Positions 18,401 to 32,400 of a DNA stretch of 64,000 nt are shown here, piece by piece. How positions within the stretch are numbered: position 1 is the stretch's first letter; the number at the start of each line of letters is the position of its first letter. The stretch spans positions 22,175,001 to 22,239,000 of the forward strand of contig NC_092680.1 of assembly GCF_964355755.1 (NCBI RefSeq), given 5' to 3'. The notes below the pieces were generated by a model that worked only from the letters and a program-made list of their open reading frames with translations, was not told where the DNA came from and ran no database searches. This DNA comes from Antedon mediterranea (lineage: Eukaryota; Echinodermata; Crinoidea; Comatulida; Antedonidae). Made by a program: the position numbers and the translations under genes.

Positions 18401-21400
18401 TGGAAGGTGGAAAGTTTCTGTGTATACAAATGACAATCCAGCAGCTTCTACTGATGCTTCAGTTTCAATAACTGGTGTACATTTAATTGTTATTTTCTTC
18501 TAAGGTGGAAGGTGGAAAGTTTCTGTCTATACAAATGACAATCCAGCATCTTCTACTGATGCTTCAGTTTCATTAACTGGTGTACATTTAATTGTTATTT
18601 TCTTCTAAGGTGGAAGGTGGAAAGTTTCTGTCTATACAAATGACAATCCAGCATCTTCTACTGATGCTTCAGTTTCATTAACTGGTGTACATTTAATTGT
18701 TATTTTCTTCTAAGGTGGAAGGTGGAAAGTTTCTGTCTATACAAATGACAATCCAGCAGCTTCTACTGATGCTTCAGTTTCATTAACTGGTGTACATTTA
18801 ATTGTTATTTTCTTCTAAGGTGGAAGGTGGAAAGTTTCTGTCTATACAAATGACAATCCAGCAGCTTCTACTGATGCTTCAGTTTCATTAACTGTTTATG
18901 GTAATAAAGGCAAAACAGATGATTTTAATTTAATACCAGATGAAGGAAAATTTGAATCTGCAAGTGTTGAGGAGTTTAATGTAAGTGAGTTTGTTACAAA
19001 ATATTATTGACTAACATTAGAAATTGGTGATTGTCTACTTCTGATGCTAGTTGAGAGATTAACATTACAGTTTGTTTCCACTTTTAATGCTATTTGGTGG
19101 ACAAGATTGTTGATGGCATCTATATTCTGGTGCTAGTTAAGAGATTAACATTACAGTTTGTTTCCACTTTTAATGCTATTTGGTGGACAAGATTGTTGAT
19201 GGCATCTATTTTCTGATGCTTTTGCCTTTAACACTTGATGATTATAATTCATTTAATGTAATTTCATTTGTATCTATAGATTCAAGTTGGGAATATTGGA
19301 AATATATACAAAATTAGAATTTGTCAAGATGATAGTACAGAATTTGCTGGATGGCTTTGTGATCAGGTATGATTATAAATTGTCTGTACCTTGCATTAGA
19401 ATAGAATAAAATACGACTGTACGTAATCTAATTTAATAACTTGCTATTTATTTTATGCCTGCAAATTAATTCATAAAATTATGCTTCTAAATGCAAGTTA
19501 TGTATTAAAATAAATATATTATTATTTCTTTTCCTAGCGAATAGTAACATCAAGGTTCAATGCACATTATACTAAACTACTCATAATACATACAGAAATG
19601 ATTGCTAAAAATTATAATTTAATTGTCTCCTTTTTTAAGATTCGTATGGAAGATGCACAAACAAATGAATTATTGGCGTTTCCATGTCAACGATGGATGT
19701 CAAGAGAGGAAGATGATAATGAAGTATGTCGGGAGTTGCCAGTAATGAAAGATGGCCATCCCCTGTTTCCTGGTAAAGAAGACGATGCAAAATTGTGAAT
19801 TTTATCAGTTTAATGTAGATTGGCTTTCTTAATACTAGATTATAGACTGATTCATAAATAATTGTTATTATAAGAGTAGTTACCAGGCAGTCTTTCTTTC
19901 TTGCTAGTTGTGGTATACAAAGTTGATGTTTTCACTGGAAACTATTGGAATGCTGGCACAGAAGCAAATGTTTATCTTACAATAATTGGTAACCATGGTG
20001 ATACAGGACATAGACTACTTTATAAGTCTAAAAATAAAAAGAAATTTGAGAAGGGAAAGGTTAGAACATTTTGCAGTTTTTATGATATTTTTTTCATTTA
20101 TTCAATAATATAGGATGAGAGCAACACACTTTTCTCAAAATGTTGTCCTCCGCTTATTTTTTAACATTTTATTTTATACAAAAAAATGTTAATAGTTGAA
20201 ATCTGGACTATTTTTTAAGGAAAAGGATGTTGCAGATGTTTCTCTCCCAGCTATTGATTAATGTTAACTTTGTTCCTCTCCGTTCCATGTGTGTGTTAAC
20301 AATTCTAAATTTGGAATCTAAACAAACATTTCTAGCCCTTTTTTCATAAATTATATGTTCAGATTCTTTTTTTTAACACTAATAATTATATTTTGATAAT
20401 AATTATATTTTCAGAGTGACACTTTTAATGTCGAGGCTGTTGCCCTTGGAAACTTGAAGAAGATCATTATTGGCCATGATACTACAGATTCTGGTAAGTT
20501 GACAACATTTACAAACATTTCTATATTCATTCATGATACTACAGATTCTGGTAAGTTGACAACATTTACAAACATTTCTATATTCATTCATGATACTACA
20601 GATTCTGGTAAGTTGACAACATTTACAAACATTTCTATAATCAATGTTGTGGACGATCATATTCTGGTATATAACGATGTACATGTGTCATTCAAATATC
20701 AGAAATCTAACTAAACTTTCACTAAATTTTCTTCCACACATTTGTTATTCTTAATGTGTTGTTTGTAAAGCATCCTAAATTACAGCAACAATACTAAATT
20801 GTAAACTATACTCAGTAATAAAAGTTATATTGAATCATTTTTCATTTCATAATAGATTGAAAACCATTTTTAACTCAAAGGTGATTATTTTACATTTTAG
20901 GTTGTGGTTGGTTCCTAGACAAGGTTGTAATAAATGATTCTTTACATTCATCTCAAGAAAGTATATTTCCCTGCTTCAGGTAATAACACTGAAAAGCTAT
21001 GAAACTGAAGTTTATAAATACATTCATGAGGTCGAGTTTGATCTGACAAGTACAATTAAATCTGTTTTAATTTCTTCAATCTTCTGTCCTACCTGGATGA
21101 ATGATAACATTCAAGATTTGTCCATATAAATAAAACATACAACTGTTACATTACACTTTATTTATTTATATTATTATATTTATTTTTATTTTAACTGGTG
21201 GCCATGACTTAAAGATTCTTTGCAATCTTATTTTGATGACCTACCACACGCTGTATTACTACTTATATACTTATATCTTTCAATTATTTGTCTATACTTT
21301 TTCAAACACTAATTAAAAAATGTTTTAAGTTTTCAATACTTTTACTTTAATGTATTCTATTTATAATACAACTTCCTAATTTTGAAAGACATATGTTATT

Positions 21401-24400
21401 TAATAAAACGTTTTCTTAGCTGGCTTGATGGTGGCATTGGGGATGGCAAAGTTGTGCGTGAATTGGTGACTGACAACAAACCTCCAAATAGTAAGTAGTC
21501 ACTAGCAATGTAATCTGCACCTACTAGAGTGCCTGATCCAGCTGTTTCAGTTTAAATACTAACTGGGTTAGTTTGTACTAAGCTAGCTTGTTTAGCTGTT
21601 TGCATGGTTCCCTTTGCATGCCAATGTTTGCAATGCTGTGTTGGGATATTTGCATTGTAACCTTTGCAAGGTATTATTTCCATTTTAGGAATTTTTTTGG
21701 TGAGAAAGATGTATTTTCTTTTTAAAACTGTATCATATAAAAAAATAAAAATTATTACAGTCAGACATTGAATAAGCTATTTTGCAATTTTAAGTGGAAA
21801 AAAGGAACAATAATAATGATTTCACTTAGAATAAGAACACAAAATAATTATATGGTTAAATCTAACCAAAAATTCATTTATTTGATTAAGTTACTGAAAT
21901 AATGACATGAATTAAATGACCTACATGAGTTGGAGATCATTTTCAATCAATAATAATAAGAATTTTGTTTTTTTGAAACAAATACATGTGTTTAAATGTA
22001 CTATTGTATTGTGGCCTTTATAGGACAATGTTAAATACAAAATAATAATTAATGTTTATGAGTTGAATGAAAATTCGGCAGATAAAAACATCATTCCTCC
22101 ACCCCTGCACCAAATGGTAGAGTTTAGTGTGGTTATTTTGCTACATTATTGCATGTACAACCTCTAACCATTCTCTTTTTGTTGCTCATCTGCTTACAGT
22201 GGAAAAAGAAATGGTAAGCATGTTATATGTTATATGTTACATGTTACATGTTATAATAATACTAATCTGTCTTTATTATTTCAATTGTATTCTATGATTT
22301 TGTAAATCTTTTGTTGAACTTGTTTATGTGCTTTGCATGTCTTTAATTTAGTGCTTTGTAGAGCAATGTAATTTATTAGACTTATTTTATGAAGTCATCT
22401 TGTGTGCTTTTTGCTATCATTTCTTTAGTTTAGTTTTAAAGGTGTGATTGTTCATATATTTTATTTAATTATATTTATTTTGCTATTACCTTTGTCGCTT
22501 AAGTTGTTACAAATTGTATCTTAACTTCCTTTGGCATGAAACCAATTGTAGCTTAACTTTTTCTGGCTTGATACAGTTACTTCTTTCTCTACGATTGATG
22601 TAGCAGTATTGTAAATGTTGATATAAAGGTACACAACGTATATTAGTTCTAAAAAGAACCTTTTGAGAAGAACTGTATCAACATTTGATTTTGCCATGCA
22701 AACTTTCAAACAATATACTATTGTGAATATAATGATTTGTTTTGTGTGAGAAAAAAAAATGAGATCATTTTTGTCATGAACTTTGTTGTGTGCCTGATGT
22801 GGTTTGATGCATTCATCCTGAACTTTGTTGTGTGCCTGATGTGGTTTGATGCATTCATCCTGAACTTTGTTGTGTGCCTGATGTGGTTTGATGCATTCAT
22901 CCTGAACTTTGTTGTGTGCCTGATGTGGTTTGATGCATTCATCCTGAACTTTGTTGTGTGCCTGATGTGGTTTGATGCATTCATCCTGAACTTTGTTGTG
23001 TGCCTGATGTGGTTTGATGCATTCATCCTGAACTTTGTTGTGTGCCTGATGTGGTTTGTGTCGTGTATTAAGACATGGGTGATTGGTCTACGCGCATTGA
23101 TATTATTGGTAGAATAGTATAATAGGCTGTTGTTAATAAATGCCTCGTTCACTTGGAATCCACACCTGACTGAGTCGTGTCTATTGTACCCGTGTACTGT
23201 TGTAGTGTCTTTAGCGTGTACGAAACATAACATTTGGCGACGAGGATGGCCGTTAAAGACCACTATATGCCGATGTTTGAGCAGTATAATGAAGCCGAGA
23301 ATTTTGAATCCCATCCTCGTCGCCAAATGCATTCATCCTGAACTTTGTTGTGTGCCTGATGTGGTTTGATGCATTCATCCTGAACTTTGTTGTGTGCCTG
23401 ATGTGGTTTGATGCATTCATCCTGAACTTTGTTGTGTGCCTGATGTGGTTTGATGCATTCATCCTGAACTTTGTTGTGTGCCTGATGTGGTTTGATGCAT
23501 TCATCCTGAACTTTGTTGTGTGCCTGATGTGGTTTGATGCATTCATCCTGAACTTTGTTGTGTGCCTGATGTGGTTTGATGCATTCATCCTGAACTTTGT
23601 TGTGTGCCTGATGTGGTTTGATGCATTCATCCTGAACTTTGTTATGTACCTGATGTGGTTTGATGCATTCATCCTGAACTTTGTTATGTACCTGATGTGG
23701 TTTGATGCATTCATCCTGAACTTTGTTGTGTGCCTGATGTGGTTTGATGCATTCATCCTGAACTTTGTTGTGTGCCTGATGTGGTTTGATGCATTCATCC
23801 TGAACTTTGTTATGTGCCTGATGTGGTTTGATGCATTCATCCTGAACTTTGTTGTGTGCCTGATGTGGTTTGATGCATTCATCCTGAACTTTGTTATGTG
23901 CCTGATGTGGTTTGATGCATTCATCCTGAACTTTGTTGTGTGCCTGATGTGGTTTGATGCATTCATCCTGAACTTTGTTGTGTGCCTGATGTGGTTTGAT
24001 GCATTCATCCAGAACTTTGTTGTGTGCCTGATGTGGTTTGATGCATTCATCCTGAACTTTGTTGTGTGCCTGATGTGGTTTGATGCATTCATCCTGAACT
24101 TTGTTGTGTGCCTGATGTGGTTTGATGCATTCATCCTGAACTTTGTTGTGTGCCTGATGTGGTTTGATGCATTCATCCTGAACTTTGTTGTGTGCCTGAT
24201 GTGGTTTGATGCATTCATCCTGAACTTTGTTATGTGCCTGATGTGGTTTGATGCATTCATCCTGAACTTTGTTGTGTGCCTGATGTGGTTTGATGCATTC
24301 ATCCTGAACTTTGTTGTGTGCCTGATGTGGTTTGATGCATTCATCCTGAACTTTGTTATGTGCCTGATGTGGTTTTATGCATTCATCCTGAACTTTGTTA

Positions 24401-26364
24401 TGTGCCTTATGTGGTTTGATGCATTCATCCTGATGTGCCTGATGTGGCTTGATGCATTCATCCTGAACTTTGTTATTTGCCTTATGTGGTTTGATGCATT
24501 TATCCTGAACTTTGTTGTGTGCCTGATGTGGCTTGATGCATTCATTGTTTGTTTCTATATAACAGATGGTTCTCACAAAATGTGTCAGTAAAATAAAAAA
24601 AAATAAAAAAAGAAAGTTAAAACTTAGCTACAGGCATGTAGCAAATTGTCACCACACACCCCAATTCCCCAGCACAGATCGTCATATTTTGTATCAATAA
24701 ATATATTTAAAGCATCTTTGCCTCGACTGTTTTTAAGCTTTTTTATGGCTCTCTATAAAAATATATATAATATATATATTTGTAGTAAAGATAGAGAATT
24801 TACTTAGTAAAACTCTGTCCAATTGATAAGAAATATGTGTAACAAAAAAAACATAAAAAAATGATGAAACATTGGAGAGAAAGATCGATAATTATTGGAA
24901 TGATCAATAGAATACTTGCACCTGATCTTTAAATATAAATTGATAGTATTCTGGTTTCTAGAGTGGATACAATAGATGAAATTACCATAACATAAGAAAA
25001 TCCAGTCCTGTTTTTTATCAAATATTTATTTTTTACATGAATATAGTGGGAAATGGATAAGTGGAAATTTAAGCGTGGTTCACAGCTTGTATTCTTTAGT
25101 AAGGGAACAGGAAAGGCAGTCAAATTAAAAGCTGATGGATCAGTGGAAGCATCTGGAGACATTAATGACAAAGATGAATCAAGTAAGTTTTTGTGTTTTG
25201 GTTTCAGTGATATTTACATTACATCACTGTTGAAAATATTTAATTTTGAGATGTATGATAATAAATTTGATAATGTCTATACAAATTTCTAACATTGTAC
25301 ATTGAACAAATAAATGCTATGTAAGTTCATCAAAATGTGAATAATGGTATTCATTCACACATGTTGTTACAGTTAACCACATTAAAATAGAGAAGGGAAA
25401 GTTCCATGGCTTTCAGTTAAAAGAGACAAGTTGTTACAGTTAACCACATTAAAATAGAGAAGGGAAGGTTCCATGATTGTTACAGTTAACCACATTAAAA
25501 TAGAGAAAGGAAGGTTCCATGGCTTTCAGTTAAAATAGAGAAGGGAAGGTTTCATGGTTTTCAGTTAAAAGAGACAAGTTCATCAATGCTATGTAAGCAG
25601 TGCATTCATTCACACATGTTGTTACAGTTAACCACATTAAAATAGAGAAGGGAAGGTTCCATGGCTTTCAGTTAAAATAGACAAGTTCATAAAAATGTGA
25701 ATAATGGTATTCCCCACAAATGGAATATTTCAAGATTTTTTTACCGCTTTTGTTAACATTTTTGTAGCTTACTTTGAAGCTGAAAAAGTGCGAAACAATA
25801 TCTACACTTTCAAAAGTGTTGCTTTTCCAGAGCATTATCTGTGCATCGAAACTAACAGGATTAGTGGCCATGTAAGTATTATGACATTATCACTATTAAA
25901 TTTGAGATACATAATTACTTAAATGGATAAATACTACATAACTGCCATCATTTTCTTCAGGGTAAAGGAGGAATAAACTGTGAGTTTAAAATACGTATTC
26001 AAGAAGACAGGACTGTTATTTTAGAGGCCACTGCAAAAGGATCTAGTCAAATTGCTACATTTCTTCAATCGGGAAAACCGGGAGACTCTAGAGGGCCTTC
26101 TATTGGACCATCAAGAAAATTGCATTGTTATGTCAAGGTAATTATTATACAAATAATTAATGTAATATATATATATATATACACTATATACGAGTAAGAG
26201 ATAACTAGATCGTCTGGTTACAGTGCTCGATACCATTGGTAGAGCTAGATATGTATCACAAATAAAAATAAAACTTGGTTACTTCATGGTACTTTATTGA
26301 CTACAAATTTGTTTCGTATGCTAGCAAAGCTAACACACTCGTCAGGTCAAAAGGTATATATACA

Positions 26365-26406
<42 letters not shown>

Positions 26407-29400
26407 GTTAAGTCTGGAAAAGAAATAAAAACTACAGTTTGGTCTCTACAGGCTTGTTTCGTGAGTCGTGCAACTCACTCATCAGGAGACTATAATGAGA
26501 AAATCAATTACAACGCTGCTTATAAGCACATTTACTTGTAGAATTAGCATTTACAGGTGATATGTTTTGGAATGTCAGCTGTTACGTAACAATGCTTTCT
26601 TTCTGTGCCGGCAGGCGGACACAAGTTCGTTACGTTTGTTTAATGTCGATAATTCAGGGTGGCGGATGATAAATAATTTCTCTTTGAGGCAGAGATTGCA
26701 TTTTTTGTTTGCGCTACTATATGCTTTAGTAGATGTCAAGATGCGCCATGAGATTGTATAGTCTGTGTTATTGTCCTTGAGTGTCCAAATATGTTTACTG
26801 AGTTCAGTTGAGTTTCTAAAACGTGAATTACGGAATGATGAGGTGTGATTTCTGTATCGTGTTTTAAAATCATTTTCAGTTAGTCCGATATAAGTTTCCG
26901 AGGTGGATTTGTCTTTGCGTGTAACTGTGGCTAATTGGTATATTACAGATGATTGTAAGCAATTTCCGCTTAGCGGGCATGTGTTTTTCTGTCGGCAGTT
27001 GCATGTTTTGTTTTCTTGCGTATTTTCCACGGATGTTGTTTCGGGCTGGTTGAGTATTCTCTTGTTGTGGCTGTCTATTATCTGTTTCATATTGTTCATA
27101 CAACTGTAGCTAATCTTGATAGTGTTTCGGTTGAAGATTTTTCTTAGTTTGTTATCTTTTGGAAAATGTTTGTCTACTAGGGATAGGAATTTCTGTCCAA
27201 TGTGTGTTTTGTGCTGACGTTTTTGCTGAACGGTGGGTTGTACCACAGAATGTCTTTTCGTTGTCTGTTTTTTACAGATATATATATATATAAATGTTCG
27301 GTTCAATGTAACCGTCTAAAAAGTGCTCAATACGGTAAAGTAGAGCTAAAATATACGTTAAGTCTGGGAAAGAAGTAAAAACTACAGTTTGGTCTCTACA
27401 GGCTTGTTTCGTGAGTCGTGCAACTCACTCATCAGGAGACTATAATGAGAACAATCAATTACAACGTTGCTTATAAGCACATTTACTTGTAGAATTAGCA
27501 TTTACAGGTGATATGTTTTGGAATGTCAGCTGTTATGTAACAATGCTTTCTTTCTGTGCCGGCAGGCGGACACGAGTTCATTGCGTTTGTTTAATGAAGA
27601 GTGCGGCCAGCTACATGCTGGTCGTACGAAACAAATTTGTAGTGATTAAAACAATGAAGTAACCAAGTTTTCTGCTGTTATTTTATTTATTTATGCTCTA
27701 CCTTGGTATTGAGCACTCTATCCTAACGGTCTGATACTTTCAACCTGAATATATACAGTATATATATATATATATACAGTATATATATTAAAACGTGATA
27801 TGTTTTTTGTTCTTAGGGTGCTTTTCGTGAAGATGGAATTGTGTTATTTTATACATCCAGAACCCAAGTGCTCAGTATTGATAATAATGGTGAATGTATT
27901 GCTACTGGAGAAAAAAGTGAAGATGCTTACTGGAGGGTACACAAAGTGAACGTTGGAGGTGTCCGTATGTTTGAAAGTATCCAGTGGCCAAAACATTTTC
28001 TCCAAGTAAAGAATGGATACTGCAATGCGCAGGTTAGCCTTTTTAAAAAATAAAATTGTTATACTTTTTATCCATCATTATCAACAAAATGCTGTGTATG
28101 TCTTTCGCTCATTATCCTCAAAGACTTTCTTGCCATATTAATACTAATTAGTCCAAATGTAGGGTTTTCGTTTCATTTTCATTGAAAACTCTCTACATAT
28201 AACATTATACAAATTTCTAGTTGAAAAACATCATAGTAAAAAGGTTCAATTATATTTTTTGATGATAATACAGCACATCTTGAAGTACTATAGACTTGCT
28301 ATCATAACTAAGTTTGGTTTAAATAAACAGGGCAGTGGAGATGACTGTTGTCATTTTGTTGTAACAAAATACAAAGACAAAGGATTTGTAACTTTAACAT
28401 CAATGGATGCTAAAGGTCAGTGTGTGGGGTTTTTGCCAGATGGTGTTACAAAGCCAACTGTTGATACGGGTGAATCTAATGTACGACTGTATGCAGAAGT
28501 TATACAATGTAAGTATTACCCACAGTTACTTACTGTACATGAATCTAATGTATGACTGTATGCAGAAGTTATACAATGTAAGTATTATTCAGTTACTTAC
28601 TGTACTTGAATCTAATGTACGACTGTATGCAGAAGTTATACAATGTAAGTATTACTCACAGTTACTTATTGTACATGAATCTAATGTACGACTGTATGCA
28701 GAAGTTATACAATGTAAGTATTACCCACAGTTACTTACTGTACTTGAATCTAATGTACGACTGTATGCAGAAGTTATACAATGTAAGTATTATTCAGTTA
28801 CTTACTGTACATGAATCTAATGTATGACTGTATGCAGAAGTTATACAATGTAAGTATTATTCAGTTACTTACTGTACTTGAATCTAATGTATGAGTGTAT
28901 GCAGAAGTTATACAATGTAAGTATTATTCAGTTACTTACTGTACTTGAATCTAATGTATGACTGTATGCAGAAGTTATACAATGTAAGTATTATTCAGTT
29001 ACTTACTGTACTTGAATCTAATGTATGAGTGTATGCAGAAGTTATACAATGTAAGTATTATTCAGTTACTTACTGTACTTGAATCTAATGTATGAGTGTA
29101 TGCAGAAGTTATACAATGTAAGTATTATTCAGTTACTTACTGTACTTGAATCTAATGTATGAGTGTATGCAGAAGTTATACAATGTAAGTATTATTCAGT
29201 TACTTACTGTACTTAACTGATAAGTAGTGATGCTATCAAATGTATACACAAGTAATACTTTTAAAGTGTAGGAGTGTTTATTTCTTATACAATCACACAT
29301 TTATATATAATTATAGTATTTTATTATTTTCAATTTGTAAGTAAAGTAAATATAGAATGAACTTTAGTTGTTTCAATATAAAATTTAATAACAAAAAGAG

Positions 29401-32400
29401 AGTTTCGTTTCGGTGCCATCATAGAACTATTTTCAAGATCCAGTAACTACAAAACAATAATAAATATGTGCACTAAGCACCAAAGTTGGTGACAGGAAAT
29501 GCTACTGAGGGCTAATTAAGTAATTAGCTCCTCCTACTGAGTTAGATAAACAATTTAGCTTTGATGGAATCCGATTGTTTATTGAGTGTAGGTTTTAACT
29601 CATTACATTACATATTAAAGATGTATTGTCCCTTGAAACACAAAAAAATGAAGGTCAAAATATTCTAAATTTAAATTGGCCATATCAAAGTAATATTAAA
29701 ATTATTCACTTAAAGTCGAAAATTCGAGCCAAAAACAACAAGTTTACGTAATTAACAGGTAAATTAATTTGATTACATTTGTCTGGAAAATCGTCTCGAG
29801 CGAAAGTAAACAAAGATTTCAAACCACGAGTACGCATTATGCATATGCTAATTAGGATTGTTTACAACTCGTCACAGTTCAGAAGGTATTTTCACACAGA
29901 TCGTGAGGAAGTTTTATGACTATGCATACAGAGTAGCCAAACAAGCGCGTTTCATTATGGGATATGTTTTGATTGAAAACTTTGACTGGAAGTTAACAAA
30001 AAAACGTCTGTATTTCAGTTAAATGATTTTTTTTTCGAAAAATTTTTGGTGATAGTTAATAACTATTATGATACTTCAAAATGACCCACCTTTTTTCGAA
30101 ATCTTTTATTTTTTATTTTTTTAGAATTAGTCAAAGGGACAATACATATATATATATTTTTTTTTTTCAATTATCTAGTTGGAAAACCAAAGTGTATTTT
30201 AGAGGATGAGACACCAATAACAAAACGTAAGTACTTTATTGGAATTTATGGTTTATATACTTTTTAATTTTAAACTTTGTGTGGGACTGTTATTAAGTGG
30301 TTTGGCAGTGTTTAAATTTACCTAATACCACTCTTGTATTTGAAAGCCAGATATCTAGAAAGAACACTGAAATCCTACTTTTACCGGAAAAGGTCTTTAA
30401 GTTCTAGAGCCATATACATGCTGCCATAAATAAGAATGTACTCTCATATCTTACTTGGAATTAATTAGTTAAATGATAGCTAAATAAACAAATACACAAT
30501 TATATTATGTTTCTTATTAATGAATGTACAGATTATGTTAACTGGTACTGGTTGGTTGGATGTATTGCTGTAATTATTATAAATTGATCAAAACTTATTT
30601 GACCAATTAATTTATTCACATCAATAACGCTTTGAAATTGTTTGAAAAAGAAACAAAAAAGATGATATTAATATTAACAGGCATAGAATAAATTCTACTA
30701 TCCAGCTGAGTGATATACTGAAAATTAATTAATTATAAAGATGAGGAAATATATAATAAATATATTTATTTCATTCCATCCATGTCTGTCTCAATCTACT
30801 CTCACTTGCACTGAGTGTTGCCTGAACGCTCTGCAATTTATTTCTGGCTGTTTTACTTTTCACTAAAATGATGAAATTATGACGAATAAAATTAAAATAG
30901 ATTGTTTGTATGATTACATTTTAACAACAGCAGTGAAGTATAAATGTAATAATGATTATTTACATAAAGATTAAACTAAATATTTTATAATAGTGATCTA
31001 TGTAACATAATGTTCACAGCACAGTAAATCCCTTTAATATTGTCATTTAATTTTAACACTTTTATAATAGTTTCTTCATTTAATTTACTTGTTTCTGTGT
31101 TATTTATTTTTTTATATATTCATAAAGCAACACTAGACTCTATATTAACCTCTGTGACACCAGCAGAACCAGCACTTCCAGGGAGTTCCACTCCATCCCC
31201 TAGTATACCTACATTTCCAGAAATTGAAGAACAGGAAATTGAACTGCTTCAAATGGAAAGAACCCTAACACCAGTAAAAGAAGAAAAAAAACCTTCACCT
31301 ATATCAGCCAAAAAAGACACGTTGACTCCTGTTCTTATTGATGAGAGTAAACCACTAGAGAAAGAAAAAACACCAACCCCTGAACCTACTCCTACACCTT
31401 TGAAAGAAAGATCACCAACACCAGTGAAAGAAGAAACACCAACCCCTGAACCTACTCCTACACCTTTGAAAGAAAGATCACCAACACCAGTGAAAGAAGA
31501 AACACCAAAACCTCCTACACCTTTGAAAGAAAGAACACTTACACCAGTAAAAGAAGAAACACCAACACCTTTGAAAGAAAGAACACCAACCCCAGTGAAG
31601 GAAGAAACACCAAAGCCCCTAACACCATTGAAAGAAAGAACACCAACACCAGTGGAGGAAGAAACACCAAAGCCCCCTACACCATTGAAAGAAAGAACAC
31701 CAACACCAGTGGAGGAAGAAACACCAACTCCTCAAATTCCACAGAGAATTCCAACTCCTCCACCGGCCCCACCAGTAAGGGTAATGATTCCAGTAATACT
31801 TAAACGAAAAAAAGAACTAACTCCATTGGTGGAAGAAGAAGATTTAGCTGCAGGTTATGACCAAGTATTATTGTTCTTCAATGTGTTGAGTTGTCAGCAG
31901 CTTTGCTTTGCAATACACTACAATATATACTTACTTACGAAAGGATGTAAATGATAGGTTGTCAGCTATGAATGTCTTCTAATAATTTATTGTTTTGGTT
32001 TTGTTTAAACAAAGATAAAACAACATGGATCAAACATCTATATAACTTATACAAAATAGAATAGATGAAATCAACCACATCAGCAATACAATGTAAGCTT
32101 AGCCTGCATATTTTAACATAGGATGAGTGAAAGGTACTATTCGGATTAAATGGATTTATGTTAACTTATAGGTATAAAACCCAAGATATTCTGCTAATAC
32201 TGCTCCTGCTGTACTTAAGCCTACCTTAATAATAAACAAGATTATGTTGATGTACGTTTGTTGTTTACTTTTTTCATGTCTTTTATTATTAATTGTGCTT
32301 TTTTTAATTAAAAACATTGTTTTGTTTTATTTGCTTAAACAGGCTTGTTTTGCTTCATAGACTTAGAAATAAATTGCATAATTACAATCAGTATCAGTAA

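Larger units (their letters stand above)
26220..27725 (-). mobile_element. Penelope-like element remnant with repeated flanks
   Basis: Two direct repeats of about 245 bp (26401-26645 and 27350-27596) enclose a minus-strand frame with a GIY-YIG endonuclease, the layout of pseudo-LTR Penelope-like elements. Outside them lies an inverted flank pair (AAACTTGGTTACTTCAT 26271-26287 and its reverse complement 27654-27670) that extends to GTGCTCGATACC.../...GGTATTGAGCAC. The whole is set in TA microsatellite (26360-26405, 27749-27790). No reverse transcriptase is present, so this copy is truncated. A related end fragment lies at 32850-32925. Confidence 0.8.

Noticed and set aside
22718-24591. Open frames of 126-437 codons on both strands over the 42-bp array
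   Set aside because: The period is a multiple of three, so open frames are automatic. They are monotonous repeats on both strands and lie within an intron whose flanking exons fit in phase.
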